Translations under genes and position numbers: made by a program
In this document: positions 42,399-52,456 of the stretch, in pieces
Layout: the number at the start of each line of letters is the position of its first letter
How positions within the stretch are numbered: the first letter of the stretch is position 1
The notes under the pieces: generated by a model
Told to the model about the DNA's origin: nothing
The model's database searches: none
What the model saw: the letters and a program-made list of their open reading frames with translations, nothing else
Assembly (NCBI GenBank): GCA_905182455.1
Contig: CAJJBJ010000009.1
Coordinates: forward strand, 1-64,000
Direction: 5' to 3'
DNA length: 64,000 nt
Source of the DNA: an uncultured Planktomarina sp.
Lineage (GTDB): Bacteria > Pseudomonadota > Alphaproteobacteria > Rhodobacterales > Rhodobacteraceae

Positions 42399-43573
42399 AT
42401 GACAGACATCGTAATTCTAGGCGGCGCCCGCACCGCAATTGGCACATTTGGTGGCAGCTTGGCAGGGGTCGCCCCCATCGATCTTGGCGCCATAGTGGCC
42501 AAAGCAGCCTTAGAGCGCGCTCAGGTTGAAGGCGGTCAAATTGGTCATGTGGCCTTTGGCCATGTCATCAACACCGAGCCGCGCGATATGTACCTATCAC
42601 GAGTTGCAGCGCTTCAGGCTGGAATTTCCGACAGCACGCCAGCGATGAATGTAAACCGCCTGTGCGGCTCAGGCTTGCAAGCCATCGTGTCGGTTGCACA
42701 ATCGCTGATGCTGGCGACGCTGAATTTGGATTGGCCGGTGGCGCAGAAAATATGAGCCGCTCTCCCTATATCATGCAATCGCAGCGGTGGGGCCAAAAGA
42801 TGGGTGACGTCAAAACGCTAGATATGATGCTGGGCGCGCTGCATTGCCCCTTTGGCACAGGCCATATGGGCATTACCGCAGAAAACGTGGCGCAAGAGAA
42901 TGCAGTGACACGGGCAGATCAAGACGCCTTCGCTCTTGAAAGCCAAAACCGAGCGGCGGCAGCCATCGCCGATGGCCACTTTGTGGATCAAATCACGCCA
43001 GTGTCGATCAAGGTCAAGCGCGACATGGTGGATTTCATCACAGACGAACACCCAAAAGCCACAAGCGCTGAGGTTTTGGCCGGGCTGCGCACCGTTTTTC
43101 AAAAAGATGGCACCGTGACGGCAGGCAACGCCTCGGGCATCAATGACGGGGCTGCGGCGATTGTTTTGGCCCGCGCCGATGCGGCCGAACGCGCGGGACT
43201 GACACCTAAGTTTCGTCTGCTCGGCTATGGCCACGCTGGCGTCCGCCCAGAAGTCATGGGGATTGGACCGGTTCCAGCCGTTGAAAATCTAATGGCGAAA
43301 ACAGGTATGTCGATTGGTGATTTCGATGTTGTGGAAAGCAACGAAGCTTTTGCGGCACAGGCCGTTGCCGTGAACCGAGGCCTTGGCCTAGATCCAGCAC
43401 GGGTGAACCCGAATGGCGGTGCCATTGCTTTGGGTCATCCGGTCGGAGCCACGGGCGCAATTATCATGGTGAAGTTAATGGCAGAACTGGAGCGCAGTGG
43501 CGGCAAAAGAGGGCTGGCCACTATGTGCATCGGCGGCGGTCAGGGGATCGCTGTGGCGATTGAACGGATTTAA
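42399..43573 (+). CDS. Acetyl-CoA C-acetyltransferase (PhaA-like), one frameshift
   Basis: Thiolase of ~391 residues that condenses two acetyl-CoA or cleaves beta-ketoacyl-CoA. Motifs: ILGGARTAIGTFGGSLAG, nucleophile NRLCGSGLQAIVS, NGGAIALGHPVGATGA (His) and CIGGGQGIAVAIERI (Cys). The frame breaks near 42712, between SLML and GDAEFGLAGGAENM. The start is an ATG preceded by CGGAGGAAATC. No phaB or phaC is adjacent. It is distinct in sequence from the thiolase at 1.6-2.75 kb. Confidence 0.86.
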
Positions 43574-43583
43574 TCTCCAGATA

Positions 43584-43611
43584 GGCGCCGCCTCCACACA
43601 AGGGCGGCGCC
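43584..43611. terminator. Bidirectional hairpin between thiolase and cytochrome c2
   Basis: GGCGCCGCC and GGCGGCGCC form a 9-bp GC-only stem between the two convergent stops. The T-run is weak. Confidence 0.6.
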
Positions 43612-43619
43612 CAGATTTA

Positions 43620-44064
43620 TTACTCAGCAGACAGGCTGAACAAATACGCATAAACATTGCGCGCATCTTCTTCATCCCGCACTTTATAGCTCATCTTTGC
43701 CCGGGCCTTTTTGTCATCCAAGAAGGTACGCAAAAAGCCTTTGGGGTCTTGAACATACGCCACAAAAGTTTCTTCATTCCAAATCAAACCATTTTCAGCA
43801 CCAGCGGTCACACATGGATTTACCGTAGCGGTAATCCTCAACCATGCCAGCACCCGCCCCTGCGATATTGTAGAGGTTTGGTCCAGATTTTCCGTTACGG
43901 CCCGCAAGCTTTTCGCCGTCATCATTCACAACAAGATGGCAGGCCACGCATTGCTTGCCAAACACGGCTTCACCGGCAACAGCATCGCCAGTCGCCGCAT
44001 GGCCACCGGCCAAAACCGGTGAGGCCAGCATAAGTGATAGGGCTGCAATTAAAGTATGTTTCAT
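43620..44064 (-). CDS. cycA: Cytochrome c2-like soluble cytochrome, one frameshift
   Basis: Periplasmic monohaem cytochrome of ~147 residues. The signal peptide ends near VLA (residue 19). The haem site is CVACH (C39, C42, H43), followed by SGPNLYNIAGAGAGMVEDYR and, after a frame break near 43815, AENGLIWNEETFVAYVQDP and the axial-Met region KARAKMSYKV. It carries electrons from the bc1 complex to oxidases. The missing or extra base is probably an error because both halves are intact. Confidence 0.85.
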
Positions 44065-44151
44065 TCTCAAGTTCCCTCTCGTTCCATTCTCCTGAGTTAG
44101 TCCATCGACAGACTCACTCAAGCCCTCAGCAAAAAAGATAATCGTTTCGTA

Positions 44152-45363
44152 TTAAGCTACGTCACGCGCCAGGGCGCATTGCTTCCACAGCTCAGACAGT
44201 GCGGACACAAGATGATCCACATCCGCATCTGTGTGAAGCGGCGAGGGTGTAAAGCGCAGACGCTCTGTCCCCTTTGGCACCGTTGGATAATTTATGGGCT
44301 GCACGTAAATGCCGAATTTATCCATCAGATAATCCGCCAGCATCTTGGTCTTCACAGCATCCTTGATCATGACAGGCACGATATGGCTGTCATTTTGCAA
44401 ATGTGGAATGCCAGCCCGGTCTAAGCCGGCACGCAGGCGGGCCACTTGGGCGCGCTGTCCCAAACGCTCAGCATCGCTGGTTTTGAGATGCGCAATCGAG
44501 GTGCGGGCCGCAGCCGCCACCGCGGGTGGTAATGCGGTTGTAAAAATGAAACCTGATCCAAAGGAGCGGATAAAATCACAAGTCGCTTCAGAGCCAGTGA
44601 TATAGCCACCGACGCAGCCAAATGCCTTACCCAACGTACCTTCAATGATATCGATCCTATGCGCCAAACCTTCGCGCTCGCTGATACCACCACCACGAGG
44701 GCCGTACATGCCAACCGCATGCACCTCATCAAGATAGGTCAGGGCACCGTGCTTTTCGCAAACATCCAAAATCGCAGCCATTGGCGCAATGTCCCCGTCC
44801 ATGGAATACACGCTCTCAAAAGCCACAAGCTTTGGGCGATCCCCACAGGCGGTTAATTTACGATCCAGATCTTCCACATCATTATGCGCCCAGATCATTT
44901 TTTCGGCTTTTGAATGGCGAATGCCTTCGATCATCGATGCGTGGTTTTCACTGTCAGAGAGGATCACAACATCTGGAATTTTTGCGCCCAAAGTGGTGAG
45001 TGTGGTCCAGTTGGACACATATCCCGAGGTGAACAAAAGTGCCGCTTCTTTGCCGTGCAAATCGGCCAATTCCTGCTCGAGCAACAAATGGTCATGATTG
45101 GTGCCACTGATATTACGCGTGCCACCCGCGCCAGTGCCACTACGACCCACGGCCTCTTGCATCGCCGCAATCACAGCTGGATGCTGTCCCATGCCCAAAT
45201 AATCATTGGAACACCAAACCGTCACATCGCGGGTTCCACCCTCAAAGTGATTGGTGGCACGAGGAAACTTCCCAGTACGACGTTCCAGATCGGCAAAATA
45301 CCGATAGTTGCCATCTTGTTTCAGCTGGTCGAGCTGATCTTTGAAAAAACTGTCAAACGACAT
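44152..45363 (-). CDS. hemA: 5-aminolevulinate synthase
   Basis: First enzyme of haem biosynthesis by the C4 (Shemin) route, condensing glycine with succinyl-CoA using PLP. The 403-residue protein has [55 protein letters not shown] and the PLP lysine in [14 protein letters not shown]. The ATG at 45363 gives the family start [15 protein letters not shown]; a longer frame upstream is not supported. Confidence 0.95.
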   Translation of the reverse strand: MSFDSFFKDQLDQLKQDGNYRYFADLERRTGKFPRATNHFEGGTRDVTVWCSNDYLGMGQHPAVIAAMQEAVGRSGTGAGGTRNISGTNHDHLLLEQELADLHGKEAALLFTSGYVSNWTTLTTLGAKIPDVVILSDSENHASMIEGIRHSKAEKMIWAHNDVEDLDRKLTACGDRPKLVAFESVYSMDGDIAPMAAILDVCEKHGALTYLDEVHAVGMYGPRGGGISEREGLAHRIDIIEGTLGKAFGCVGGYITGSEATCDFIRSFGSGFIFTTALPPAVAAAARTSIAHLKTSDAERLGQRAQVARLRAGLDRAGIPHLQNDSHIVPVMIKDAVKTKMLADYLMDKFGIYVQPINYPTVPKGTERLRFTPSPLHTDADVDHLVSALSELWKQCALARDVA

Positions 45364-45645
45364 CGCACATTTCTTTCTCTTGCCTCGGTGAAGCTCACCT
45401 TGCCTGAAACACTTTTCAAGAGTGACAGGCCTTGATCTTTGATATTTCAATGAACTATATAAAGCACGTGGCGAAAATATCCGCAGCGGTTCAACCAATT
45501 TTCATGCTAATTGCCGCGACATTTCCGCCCTCCCTGGGTCTAAGGTGGAGAATTTGTCCAATATAGGCCCCAAACAGCGATATGCATTGCTTTTGCTTAA
45601 ACCCATTTATCCCTATAGACCCTGCGTAACTTGAGGGCAGAAACA

Positions 45646-46170
45646 ATGGAAATTTTGATTCCCGCATGGGTGGATGGCACGTTGCGACCGGTTGAAAAGC
45701 TGCAAACCCATTTGCGCGGGCTGCGCCATAAGGCGGTGTCTGTCTTTGTGATGCGGGACGATGAGACGCTTTTGCAACGTCGCGCCTTGGAAAAATACCA
45801 CACGCCCGGCCTTTGGGCCAATGCCTGCTGCACGCATCCGGAATGGGGCGAGGCTGGGCTAGACTGCGCAATTCGCAGGCTGGATGAAGAGCTAGGGATC
45901 TCTGGTCAAGTCCCTGTCTATCGCGACACGGTGGAATATCGCGCCGATGTAGGTGGCGATATGGTTGAGCATGAAGTCGTTGAAATTTTTATGGTCCAAG
46001 CCAATGACATTATCGTCATCGCCAATCCAGAAGAGGTCATGGATCATCGCTGGGTTAGCTTGCAAAATTTGACCAGAGAAATCGCAGAGAAACCACAGGA
46101 CTTCACCCCTTGGCTTAAAATCTACCTAGATCAGCATGCCACAAAAATATTTGGCGATCACACCGGATAG
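45646..46170 (+). CDS. idi: Isopentenyl-diphosphate delta-isomerase, type I
   Basis: Interconverts IPP and DMAPP. The 174-residue NUDIX-fold protein has the metal and catalytic Cys site in LWANACCTHPEWGE and the Glu motif in EVVEIFMVQA. It lies 4.3 kb from the proteorhodopsin-carotenoid island and may help supply its isoprene precursors. It is divergent from hemA, with 282 bases between, and its 3' end overlaps yaaA by 13 bases on the other strand. Confidence 0.93.
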   Translation: MEILIPAWVDGTLRPVEKLQTHLRGLRHKAVSVFVMRDDETLLQRRALEKYHTPGLWANACCTHPEWGEAGLDCAIRRLDEELGISGQVPVYRDTVEYRADVGGDMVEHEVVEIFMVQANDIIVIANPEEVMDHRWVSLQNLTREIAEKPQDFTPWLKIYLDQHATKIFGDHTG

Positions 46171-46932
46171 TCACGCAAAAAAACCGGGGCCTCAGGTGTG
46201 GATTGCTTAGGTTGATATACATATCCACCCACATCAAAATCCGCGATCTGTGCCGCGTCCGACAGCCGGTTTTGCACCACGAAGCGGGCCATCGCCCCAC
46301 GAGCTTTTTTTGCATAAAAACTGACAATCTTAGCCTTGCCATCTTTCAGTTCTAAAAATTGCGGCGTGACGACCTTTAGATTGAGGGCTTTTGCAGTCCA
46401 CTGCGCCAAAATACTCTTGGCTCGCACAGTTGATCAAAGCTTTTGATCTGGTCACCTCAGCCTGAGCATTCAAAGCTTTAGAGATCTCTTGGCCCCAATA
46501 GGCATAAAGCGATCCGCCCCGCTCGGTCTTCAAACGGCTGCCCATTTCAAGCCGGTAAGCTTGGATTTGATCCAATGGCCGCAGCACACCATAAAGCCCT
46601 GACAAAATGCGCAGATGATCCTGAGCCCAGCGCATATCATCATCACTTAAACTCGCGGCCTCGAGCCCTTGGTAGGTGTCGCCTGCAAATGCCAAAGCCG
46701 CAGGCCGCAGCGCTTCGGCATCCGGCTGGGCCGCGTAATCGCGAAACCGGTCACGGTTGAGGCTCGCCAAGGCCTTGCTGATCGACATAAGTTTTTGCAA
46801 ATCCTCAACTGAAAGTGCGCGTGCCGTTTCGACAAGTCTCAACGCCTCCTGCGCAAAATCCGGTTGCGTGAGGTTCCGGCGCTCTACCACCGACCAATCC
46901 AGCTTTTTCGCCGGTGAAATACATACCAACAT
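46158..46932 (-). CDS. yaaA: YaaA-family peroxide-stress protein (UPF0246), one frameshift
   Basis: Protein of ~257 residues. In E. coli YaaA lowers free iron under peroxide stress. Family features: N-terminus MLVCISPAKKLDW, AFAGDTYQGLEA, LSGLYGVLRPLDQIQAYRLE and, after a frame break near 46400, the C-terminal VSFYAKKARGAMARF. Sequence on both sides of the break is intact. Confidence 0.86.
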
Positions 46933-46967
46933 GCTTCGCTCTCCTACTGCCTGTAACTTAGCGCAGC

Positions 46968-49013
46968 CTACGCAGACTGCAAGATTTCTAAGAATGCGGC
47001 GCCAAAACGTTCTGTGCGCGCTGGATTCATGCCGGTGATTTGCCCAAGCTGTTCCAAACTTTTTGGGCGTATTTTTGAAATGTTGCGCAAGGTCGCAGTG
47101 GAGCAGGACAAAGGCTTTTCGGCCTCGAATGCACCCCGTTCTAGCTCTTTCTGGCGCGCGACAAGCTGATCAAATACGTCACCCTCAGGCCGCCCCGCCA
47201 TTTTACGGCGTGCTGGATGCACCGGAGTTTCAACTCCAGTGATCACTGATAAAAACGCCTGCCCATAGCTTTCCAACTTTTTCGCACCCACACCGCCAAC
47301 CGAGGCCATCTCATCAAGATGGGCCGGGCGGCGTTCGGCCATTTCGATTAAGGTTTTGTCGTTAAAAATTATATATGCTGGTACTTTTTGCTGTTCAGCC
47401 AAAGCCCGCCGCTTGGCCTTCAACGCAGATAACAAGGGGGCGTCTTCCTCAGAAACTAGGGATTTTACCACAGGTCTGCCCTCATTCCCAGCCGCATTGA
47501 TGCTGTCTTTGCGCAACTGAATTTCAGCCTCGCCCTTCAACAAGGGTCGGGCATTCTCGGTGAATCGCAGCCCACCATGACGTTCTGGATCTGGACGAAT
47601 TAAATCATAGCCCATCATTTGCCGGAAAATTGCTTGCCACTGCGCCTTGCTGATCGCCCTACCCACACCAAAGGTTGGCAGCTCATTATGGGCGCGTTGG
47701 CGCACTTTTTCAGTGTCATTGCCACGCAGAACATCAATCAAATGACCAGTGCCAAACCATTCACCCGTGCGCAAAATGGCAGAGAGCGCCATGCGGACCG
47801 GTTGGGTTCCGTCAAATAATTCCGGTGGAGAGTCGCACAGATCACAGTTGTCACAGGTGGCACCGCTTTCGCCGAAATACTTCAGCAAGGTTACCCTACG
47901 ACAGGTCAGCGCTTCAGCCAATCCCAACAGAGCATTCAAACGGGCATGGTCCGCCATCTTACGATCCGCCGGCGCCACACCCTCATCAATCTGCGAGCGT
48001 CGCAGGCGAATATCATCCGCACCAAACAACGTTAGAGTTTCAGCCGGTGCACCATCACGGCCACCGCGACCAATTTCCTGATAATAGGATTCAATCGATT
48101 TGGGCAAATCCGCATGGGCCACCCAGCGGATATCAGGCTTATCAACCCCCATGCCAAAGGCCACAGTTGCTACAACGATCAACCCATCTTCGCGTTGAAA
48201 GCGAGTTTCCACGATGCGGCGGTCTTCGGCATCCATACCACCATGGTAATGACAGGCAGAATGCCCAGCCTCACGCAGAGCCTGCGCCAATGTTTCAGTT
48301 TTGGCGCGCGTGCCACAATACACAATGCCGGATTGTCCGTGCCGTGCGCCTGCAAATTTGAGAATTTGCTTGCGAGGTTGATCCTTGGCCGCAAAGGCCA
48401 AATGCAGATTGGGCCGGTCAAACCCATGCAGAAAGCTGGCCGGCGCAACGCCGTCAAATAATTTGTTGATGATTTCAGCTTGGGTTTCTTCATCCGCCGT
48501 GGCGGTAAAGGCAGCCAAGGGTACGCCCAGCGCTTGGCGCAGCTCGCCAATGCGCAGATAATCAGGGCGAAAATCATGACCCCATTGAGAAACACAATGC
48601 GCCTCATCGACCGCGATCATGCTCACACCAATTCGGCGCAACATCCCCATCGATGAACCCGCAGCCAATCGCTCCGGCGCAATATAAAGCAGCTTCAGCG
48701 TGCCTTGCTCCAAAGCCTCCCAAACCGCATCAGTTTCTTCAGGTGTGTTGCCAGAGGTTAAAGCCCCCGCACTGACGCCCACCGCTTGCAAAGCGCGCAC
48801 CTGATCGCGCATCAAGGCGATCAATGGGGAGATGACCACAGTCACCCCCTCGCGCATTAATGCTGGAAGTTGAAAACAAAGTGATTTGCCGCCGCCTGTT
48901 GGCATGATGGCCAAAACGTTTTGCCCTTCGGTCACAGCGCGAACAATATCTTCCTGTCCGGGGCGAAAAGCGTCGAATCCAAAGACATCCCTCAAAAGGG
49001 CGGTATAGGGCAT
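46968..49013 (-). CDS. recQ: ATP-dependent DNA helicase RecQ
   Basis: 3'-5' helicase of 681 residues for recombination and fork repair. Walker A is MPTGGGKSLCFQLPAL, Walker B VDEAHCVSQWGHDFRPDYL and motif VI QEIGRGGRDG. The zinc-binding region is CRRVTLLKYFGESGATCDNC, and two HRDC domains are suggested at the C-terminus (MASVGGVGAKKLESYGQAFL and the last 60 residues). Confidence 0.94.
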   Translation of the reverse strand: MPYTALLRDVFGFDAFRPGQEDIVRAVTEGQNVLAIMPTGGGKSLCFQLPALMREGVTVVISPLIALMRDQVRALQAVGVSAGALTSGNTPEETDAVWEALEQGTLKLLYIAPERLAAGSSMGMLRRIGVSMIAVDEAHCVSQWGHDFRPDYLRIGELRQALGVPLAAFTATADEETQAEIINKLFDGVAPASFLHGFDRPNLHLAFAAKDQPRKQILKFAGARHGQSGIVYCGTRAKTETLAQALREAGHSACHYHGGMDAEDRRIVETRFQREDGLIVVATVAFGMGVDKPDIRWVAHADLPKSIESYYQEIGRGGRDGAPAETLTLFGADDIRLRRSQIDEGVAPADRKMADHARLNALLGLAEALTCRRVTLLKYFGESGATCDNCDLCDSPPELFDGTQPVRMALSAILRTGEWFGTGHLIDVLRGNDTEKVRQRAHNELPTFGVGRAISKAQWQAIFRQMMGYDLIRPDPERHGGLRFTENARPLLKGEAEIQLRKDSINAAGNEGRPVVKSLVSEEDAPLLSALKAKRRALAEQQKVPAYIIFNDKTLIEMAERRPAHLDEMASVGGVGAKKLESYGQAFLSVITGVETPVHPARRKMAGRPEGDVFDQLVARQKELERGAFEAEKPLSCSTATLRNISKIRPKSLEQLGQITGMNPARTERFGAAFLEILQSA

Positions 49014-49031
49014 GCGGGTTCCGATAGGTTA

Positions 49032-49306
49032 TTAGCCGTAGTAGGCCAGCGTGTATTGCAGGGCTGCCACGATGAGCAAGGCGACCAGCGGCGCAAGATC
49101 AAGCCCGCCCATATTTGGGATAAACTGCCGAATACGCGAGTAAATCGGATCCAAAATACGGTTCAAACCCTGCCAAATCTGGCTTACAATAGGTTGATGA
49201 AGTTCAAAACATTAAAGGAGATCAACCAGCTCATGATGAAATGGGCCACAATAAAGAACCAAATCACGTTTAGGATCATATAGGGTATCGCGAAAATAGG
49301 AGCCAT
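49032..49306 (-). CDS. YggT-family membrane protein, one frameshift
   Basis: Small inner-membrane protein of ~91 residues. Two hydrophobic segments flank the family motif GLNRILDPIYSRIRQFIPNM and GGLDLAPLVALLIV. The frame breaks near 49187, between NFINLL and IVSQIWQGLNR. YggT proteins are implicated in osmotic tolerance or cell division in other bacteria; the role here is not known. It stands just upstream of recQ on the same strand. Confidence 0.82.
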
Positions 49307-49444
49307 GGGAAACCTCGATGTCATTTGTTTGCATTTACCTAAGCGGTTCGGCCGCTATCGGCAAGAGACATCCCCCGAATTGCCGCCCTAGCCCTTGACC
49401 TTCGCGCCCTTAAAGGCGACTTAAAGTGAACTTAGAGGCTTTTC

Positions 49445-50023
49445 ATGTATCCTTTCATCCGTTTGGCGTGGCAATTTTTGCTGCACCGCAACGCCACATC
49501 TCTCTCAGTTGGTGAAACCCATCACAGCCAGCACTATTGTCTGCCGTGGGACTTGGACCTTTGGCTCGAGCTCAACAATGGCCGCACCTTGTCAATTTAC
49601 GATATGGGCCGCCTGCCGATGGCCAAACGATCAGGCTTGCTTGCCGCGTTGAGGCGCCGCGGTTGGGGATTGACCATAGCAGGCAGTTCGGTGCGCTATC
49701 GCAAACGCATCCGGGTGTTTGACAAAATTGAAATGCGCAGCCGGGCCATATGCGCTGATCACCGGTTCATTTATTTGGAACAAAGCATGTGGGTGCGTGG
49801 CACCTGCGCGGGTCATGCGCTCTATCGCACAGCCGTCACCAATGCCGATGGTATTGTATCAACTGATCACATTTTGGCCGAATTGGGCCCCGAGACAACA
49901 CTGCCCGAAATTCCCAATTGGGTAGAGGCTTGGATCACCGCCGAAGATTTGCGGCCATGGCCCCCAATGCAGTCAAATGCCCTTCTCAAAACAAGGAAAA
50001 CCCAAGCTACTGTTCATTTTTAG
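49445..50023 (+). CDS. Hotdog-fold thioesterase family protein
   Basis: Protein of 192 residues resembling acyl-CoA thioesterases of the 4HBT/'Them6-like' type: LWLELNNGRTLSIYDMGRLP, GLTIAGSSVRYRKRIRVFDK and FIYLEQSMWVRG. The catalytic residue and substrate are not certain. It was probably the gene upstream of the MFS transporter before the phototrophy island separated them. Confidence 0.8.
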   Translation: MYPFIRLAWQFLLHRNATSLSVGETHHSQHYCLPWDLDLWLELNNGRTLSIYDMGRLPMAKRSGLLAALRRRGWGLTIAGSSVRYRKRIRVFDKIEMRSRAICADHRFIYLEQSMWVRGTCAGHALYRTAVTNADGIVSTDHILAELGPETTLPEIPNWVEAWITAEDLRPWPPMQSNALLKTRKTQATVHF

Positions 50024-50110
50024 GACACTTAATCTCATTGTTGAGATGGCCGCATGAAGCTTACCTAGTTTTTGAGTGGATCACTTAAAAACACAGGTGA
50101 GAAGATCAAA

Positions 50111-50248
50111 ATGTTAGGCTCAATGGCAGTGGAACCAAGTCTTAAAAAACGCGTCCGCGGCTGGATGATGTTCGATTCGGCCACCCAACCCTTTTATCAG
50201 GAGCAGGTTGAAGGTTCGAATCCTGTCTGGGTCACCACCATAACTTGA
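50111..50248 (+). pseudogene. Truncated copy of MFS transporter 5' end
   Basis: The first 29 codons (50111-50197) repeat the start of the intact transporter at 58354-58440: 77 of 87 bases match, and 65 of 69 match from the seventh codon on (shared run AAAAAACGCGTCCGCGG). The bases just before the start (TCACTT, A-run) are also similar, so the repeat begins near 50080. Similarity ends at the same base, CTTTTAT, after which the left copy runs into a tRNA-like sequence and a stop. One change turns the conserved Trp (FDWATQP) into Ser. This is the left-edge scar of the phototrophy island. Confidence 0.88.
50204..50240 (+). other. tRNA 3'-end-like sequence at the island edge
   Basis: A T-loop TTCGAAT (50215-50221) is followed by a possible T-stem and acceptor 3' strand (CCTGTCTGGGTCA) and a CCACCA end. 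The 5' T-stem strand (GAAGG) pairs only partly, and there is no upstream half of a tRNA. It may be a degenerate attachment site; no integrase is present. Confidence 0.45.
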
Positions 50249-50477
50249 ATATCAAGATAGCTATGGAATACTTGATCTAATCTCGTTTTTCAGGGGCACT
50301 CCGAAGTCTCTAAAGGCCCCAGACCCTTAATTTTTATAATATAATCAGAGTTTATCAAAAGTCTGGGATTGACTTTTTCCAGGTCGCCGTTTGAGAGATC
50401 GCAATGCACACGCATAATTAGAATTGGTGAGTGAATAGAAAAAGAAAATTCTCAAATTCATCTCAACTCAATATTAG
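50249..50477. other. Non-coding stretch at island left edge
   Basis: About 230 AT-rich bases between the scar and the end of blh. Short inverted repeats are present (GGGGCC.../...GCCCC around 50294-50327; CCAGAC/GTCTGG at ~50325 and 50362). No clear terminator for the crt operon and no gene were found. Confidence 0.4.
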
Positions 50478-51353
50478 CTATACTTTAAAAGGCTGTTGGA
50501 TACGACGGAACATACCGTCAACTAAAATCATGTGGGGTACTGTAAGAGCTGCTAGTCCAATGAAAACTACTCTCAGTATAGCCTCATCAATTGTTTCTGC
50601 TGCAGATACTAACCAAAGTGAGAGGCCACCAGCGATCCAGCTTGCCAGGGTGAAAACCAAGGCCAACGTCAGCACCTTAGTCCGACCACGCCCATCTTCA
50701 CTAATTGCATGCCAAACCCTGGCTAGATGGCGTGGCGTGTGAACCCCACAAAAGTATAGCGAAAATCCAACCAGTGGTGGTAATAGTCCAAACGCAATTG
50801 CTAAAACAGCAAGCTCAGCAAACCTTACCCGTAGTTTCGGCCGCAAGTAAGCTAGAATAAAATAAGAGGTCAAAACTCCCACCATTACATATCCACAGAC
50901 TACAATTATCAGCTGCAAGAATACGCTCTTTTCGCCGATGAGCTTGTCAAAAATTAGCTCAACTTCACTCCAATTTAGCAAGCTGATCAATATCACGACT
51001 GTTCCACCGTGGGCAATGATTTGGATCCCCCGCTGCACCAGACTGCCTGGTTGGCTGTCACCTAAGCCAAAATGTAATATGCTTATGCCTAAAAAAATTA
51101 TAAGCGACAGTTCCGGAAACTCTAACCAAAAAAGAACCACTAGGGCTGCTATAGAAAGGTAGCTGACCATAAACACGAGCATGGACTTTAAGTCCTTGCC
51201 ATAACCGAGTGCCAGTGCGACAGCGCCGTCAAAAGCCCCATGAGGCAAACCTATAATAACAATTGCAGCCAAAGCGATAAGCGACAGCAGGTCAAACCCC
51301 AAGACACTGGCGACTGCTCCCACCGAATTGGTTATATCAAAATCATTAGTCAC
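50478..51353 (-). CDS. blh: Beta-carotene 15,15'-dioxygenase (Blh/Brp)
   Basis: Membrane enzyme of 291 residues that cleaves beta-carotene into two retinals, the chromophore of the rhodopsin. About eight membrane helices carry the conserved histidines: GLPHGAFDG (H38), ILHFGLGDSQ, HGG and GVHTPRHLARVWH. Last gene of the crt operon; its start overlaps the crtY stop by four bases. Confidence 0.93.
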   Translation of the reverse strand: MTNDFDITNSVGAVASVLGFDLLSLIALAAIVIIGLPHGAFDGAVALALGYGKDLKSMLVFMVSYLSIAALVVLFWLEFPELSLIIFLGISILHFGLGDSQPGSLVQRGIQIIAHGGTVVILISLLNWSEVELIFDKLIGEKSVFLQLIIVVCGYVMVGVLTSYFILAYLRPKLRVRFAELAVLAIAFGLLPPLVGFSLYFCGVHTPRHLARVWHAISEDGRGRTKVLTLALVFTLASWIAGGLSLWLVSAAETIDEAILRVVFIGLAALTVPHMILVDGMFRRIQQPFKV

Positions 51354-52456
51354 GGCTCGCCCTCATCCGGCCTTAGAAGAGCTCTAATAAATGGTAACGA
51401 CGGCATAGCCGCAACCACTTTAGCGCGCAGTGAAATATTGGCCTCACCACTTAAAAAGCGTGCGAATTCGTCCCCGGTCAAGCTGCCAGCAAGGGCTGTG
51501 AAAATTTTTGGGGCATAACGTGGCTGATATCGCAGGACAGATAAGAAGATCTTATCCATCCAAAGGTCTATTGGTTTATGTGGCGTTGCAAATTGCAACA
51601 TATGACCGTCAGACACATGCTTAAGAGCTGTATCAATCTGTTTTTGAATGAAGCTGAATGCGTATCCGCTGGATGGCCTGATAGCACCACCATTGGCGCC
51701 AATTCCCTGAAAATCTGGGTCATGACGCTTCATGACACCAAGAGGGATTGCGCCTTGCTCACGGCGCAAAAGGTTAAAACGTGAAACGCCGGCATGTTTT
51801 TTCAACCAACTTGAAATCGCTGTTTCATAAAATTCATTAGTTTCCAGAGTGGGTGAAAACAGCGTTGATTCGACCAATGCCTCCCGATCTGAGAAAGGCA
51901 GGCAATAAATAAAATGCATTCCACGAGACTGATCGCAGCGAAAATCCATCAAAATAGCTGTACTGTCGTCAAAACTGCCTGGTTCGGCACAAATTTCCCA
52001 ACCAATAAAATGTTGCAACATCATATTTGGCTCTCGCCGTGGTGGACGGCTGTCGAAAACCTGCTTTGGTGAAAGCGTGGCAAGCTGGGTCATATCCTCA
52101 TGGAAAAAAACGTCATTTTCTTGTGCTCGAGCATTACAATGCTCAAGCCAGCTTCTACGTGTTATAGCGTGGTAAGGATAAGCATCGGCATGCATAATCA
52201 CTTCAGTGTCAGCGTTTCTGACTGCCCATTTGTGCCATGTCTTGCGGGCGAGGGGCACTGCGTCTTGCAGCCAATCCATTTCCCAAAATCCCCAGATATG
52301 ATCTTGATCCGACTTGTGTACCTCAGGCGCAATTACATGTAGCTGTTTACCTGACAATAGATTGATATTGGCAGCCAGCGACAGCGCGGCACAACCACCG
52401 CCCAAAACAGCAATCTTAGTTGGCTGCTTTATTATATCATTTGGTTCACCCGACAT
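51350..52456 (-). CDS. crtY: Lycopene beta-cyclase
   Basis: FAD/NAD(P)-binding enzyme of 368 residues that cyclises both ends of lycopene to beta-carotene. The N-terminal dinucleotide motif is IAVLGGGCAALSLAANINLL. Other CrtY features are HIWGFWEMDWLQDAV, FIYCLPFSDREALVESTLFS and the REQGAIPLG region. The ATG at 52456 overlaps the end of crtB by 11 bases. Confidence 0.93.
   Translation of the reverse strand: MSGEPNDIIKQPTKIAVLGGGCAALSLAANINLLSGKQLHVIAPEVHKSDQDHIWGFWEMDWLQDAVPLARKTWHKWAVRNADTEVIMHADAYPYHAITRRSWLEHCNARAQENDVFFHEDMTQLATLSPKQVFDSRPPRREPNMMLQHFIGWEICAEPGSFDDSTAILMDFRCDQSRGMHFIYCLPFSDREALVESTLFSPTLETNEFYETAISSWLKKHAGVSRFNLLRREQGAIPLGVMKRHDPDFQGIGANGGAIRPSSGYAFSFIQKQIDTALKHVSDGHMLQFATPHKPIDLWMDKIFLSVLRYQPRYAPKIFTALAGSLTGDEFARFLSGEANISLRAKVVAAMPSLPFIRALLRPDEGEP

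Noticed and set aside
45430-45460. TTGATATTTCAA in the hemA-idi interval as an FNR site
   Set aside because: The spacing gives a 12-base palindrome, not the 14-base TTGAT-N4-ATCAA; too weak to claim.
50111-50248. 45-residue frame at the left island edge as a real gene
   Set aside because: It is the copied start of the MFS transporter running into the tRNA-like scar; no independent function is suggested.
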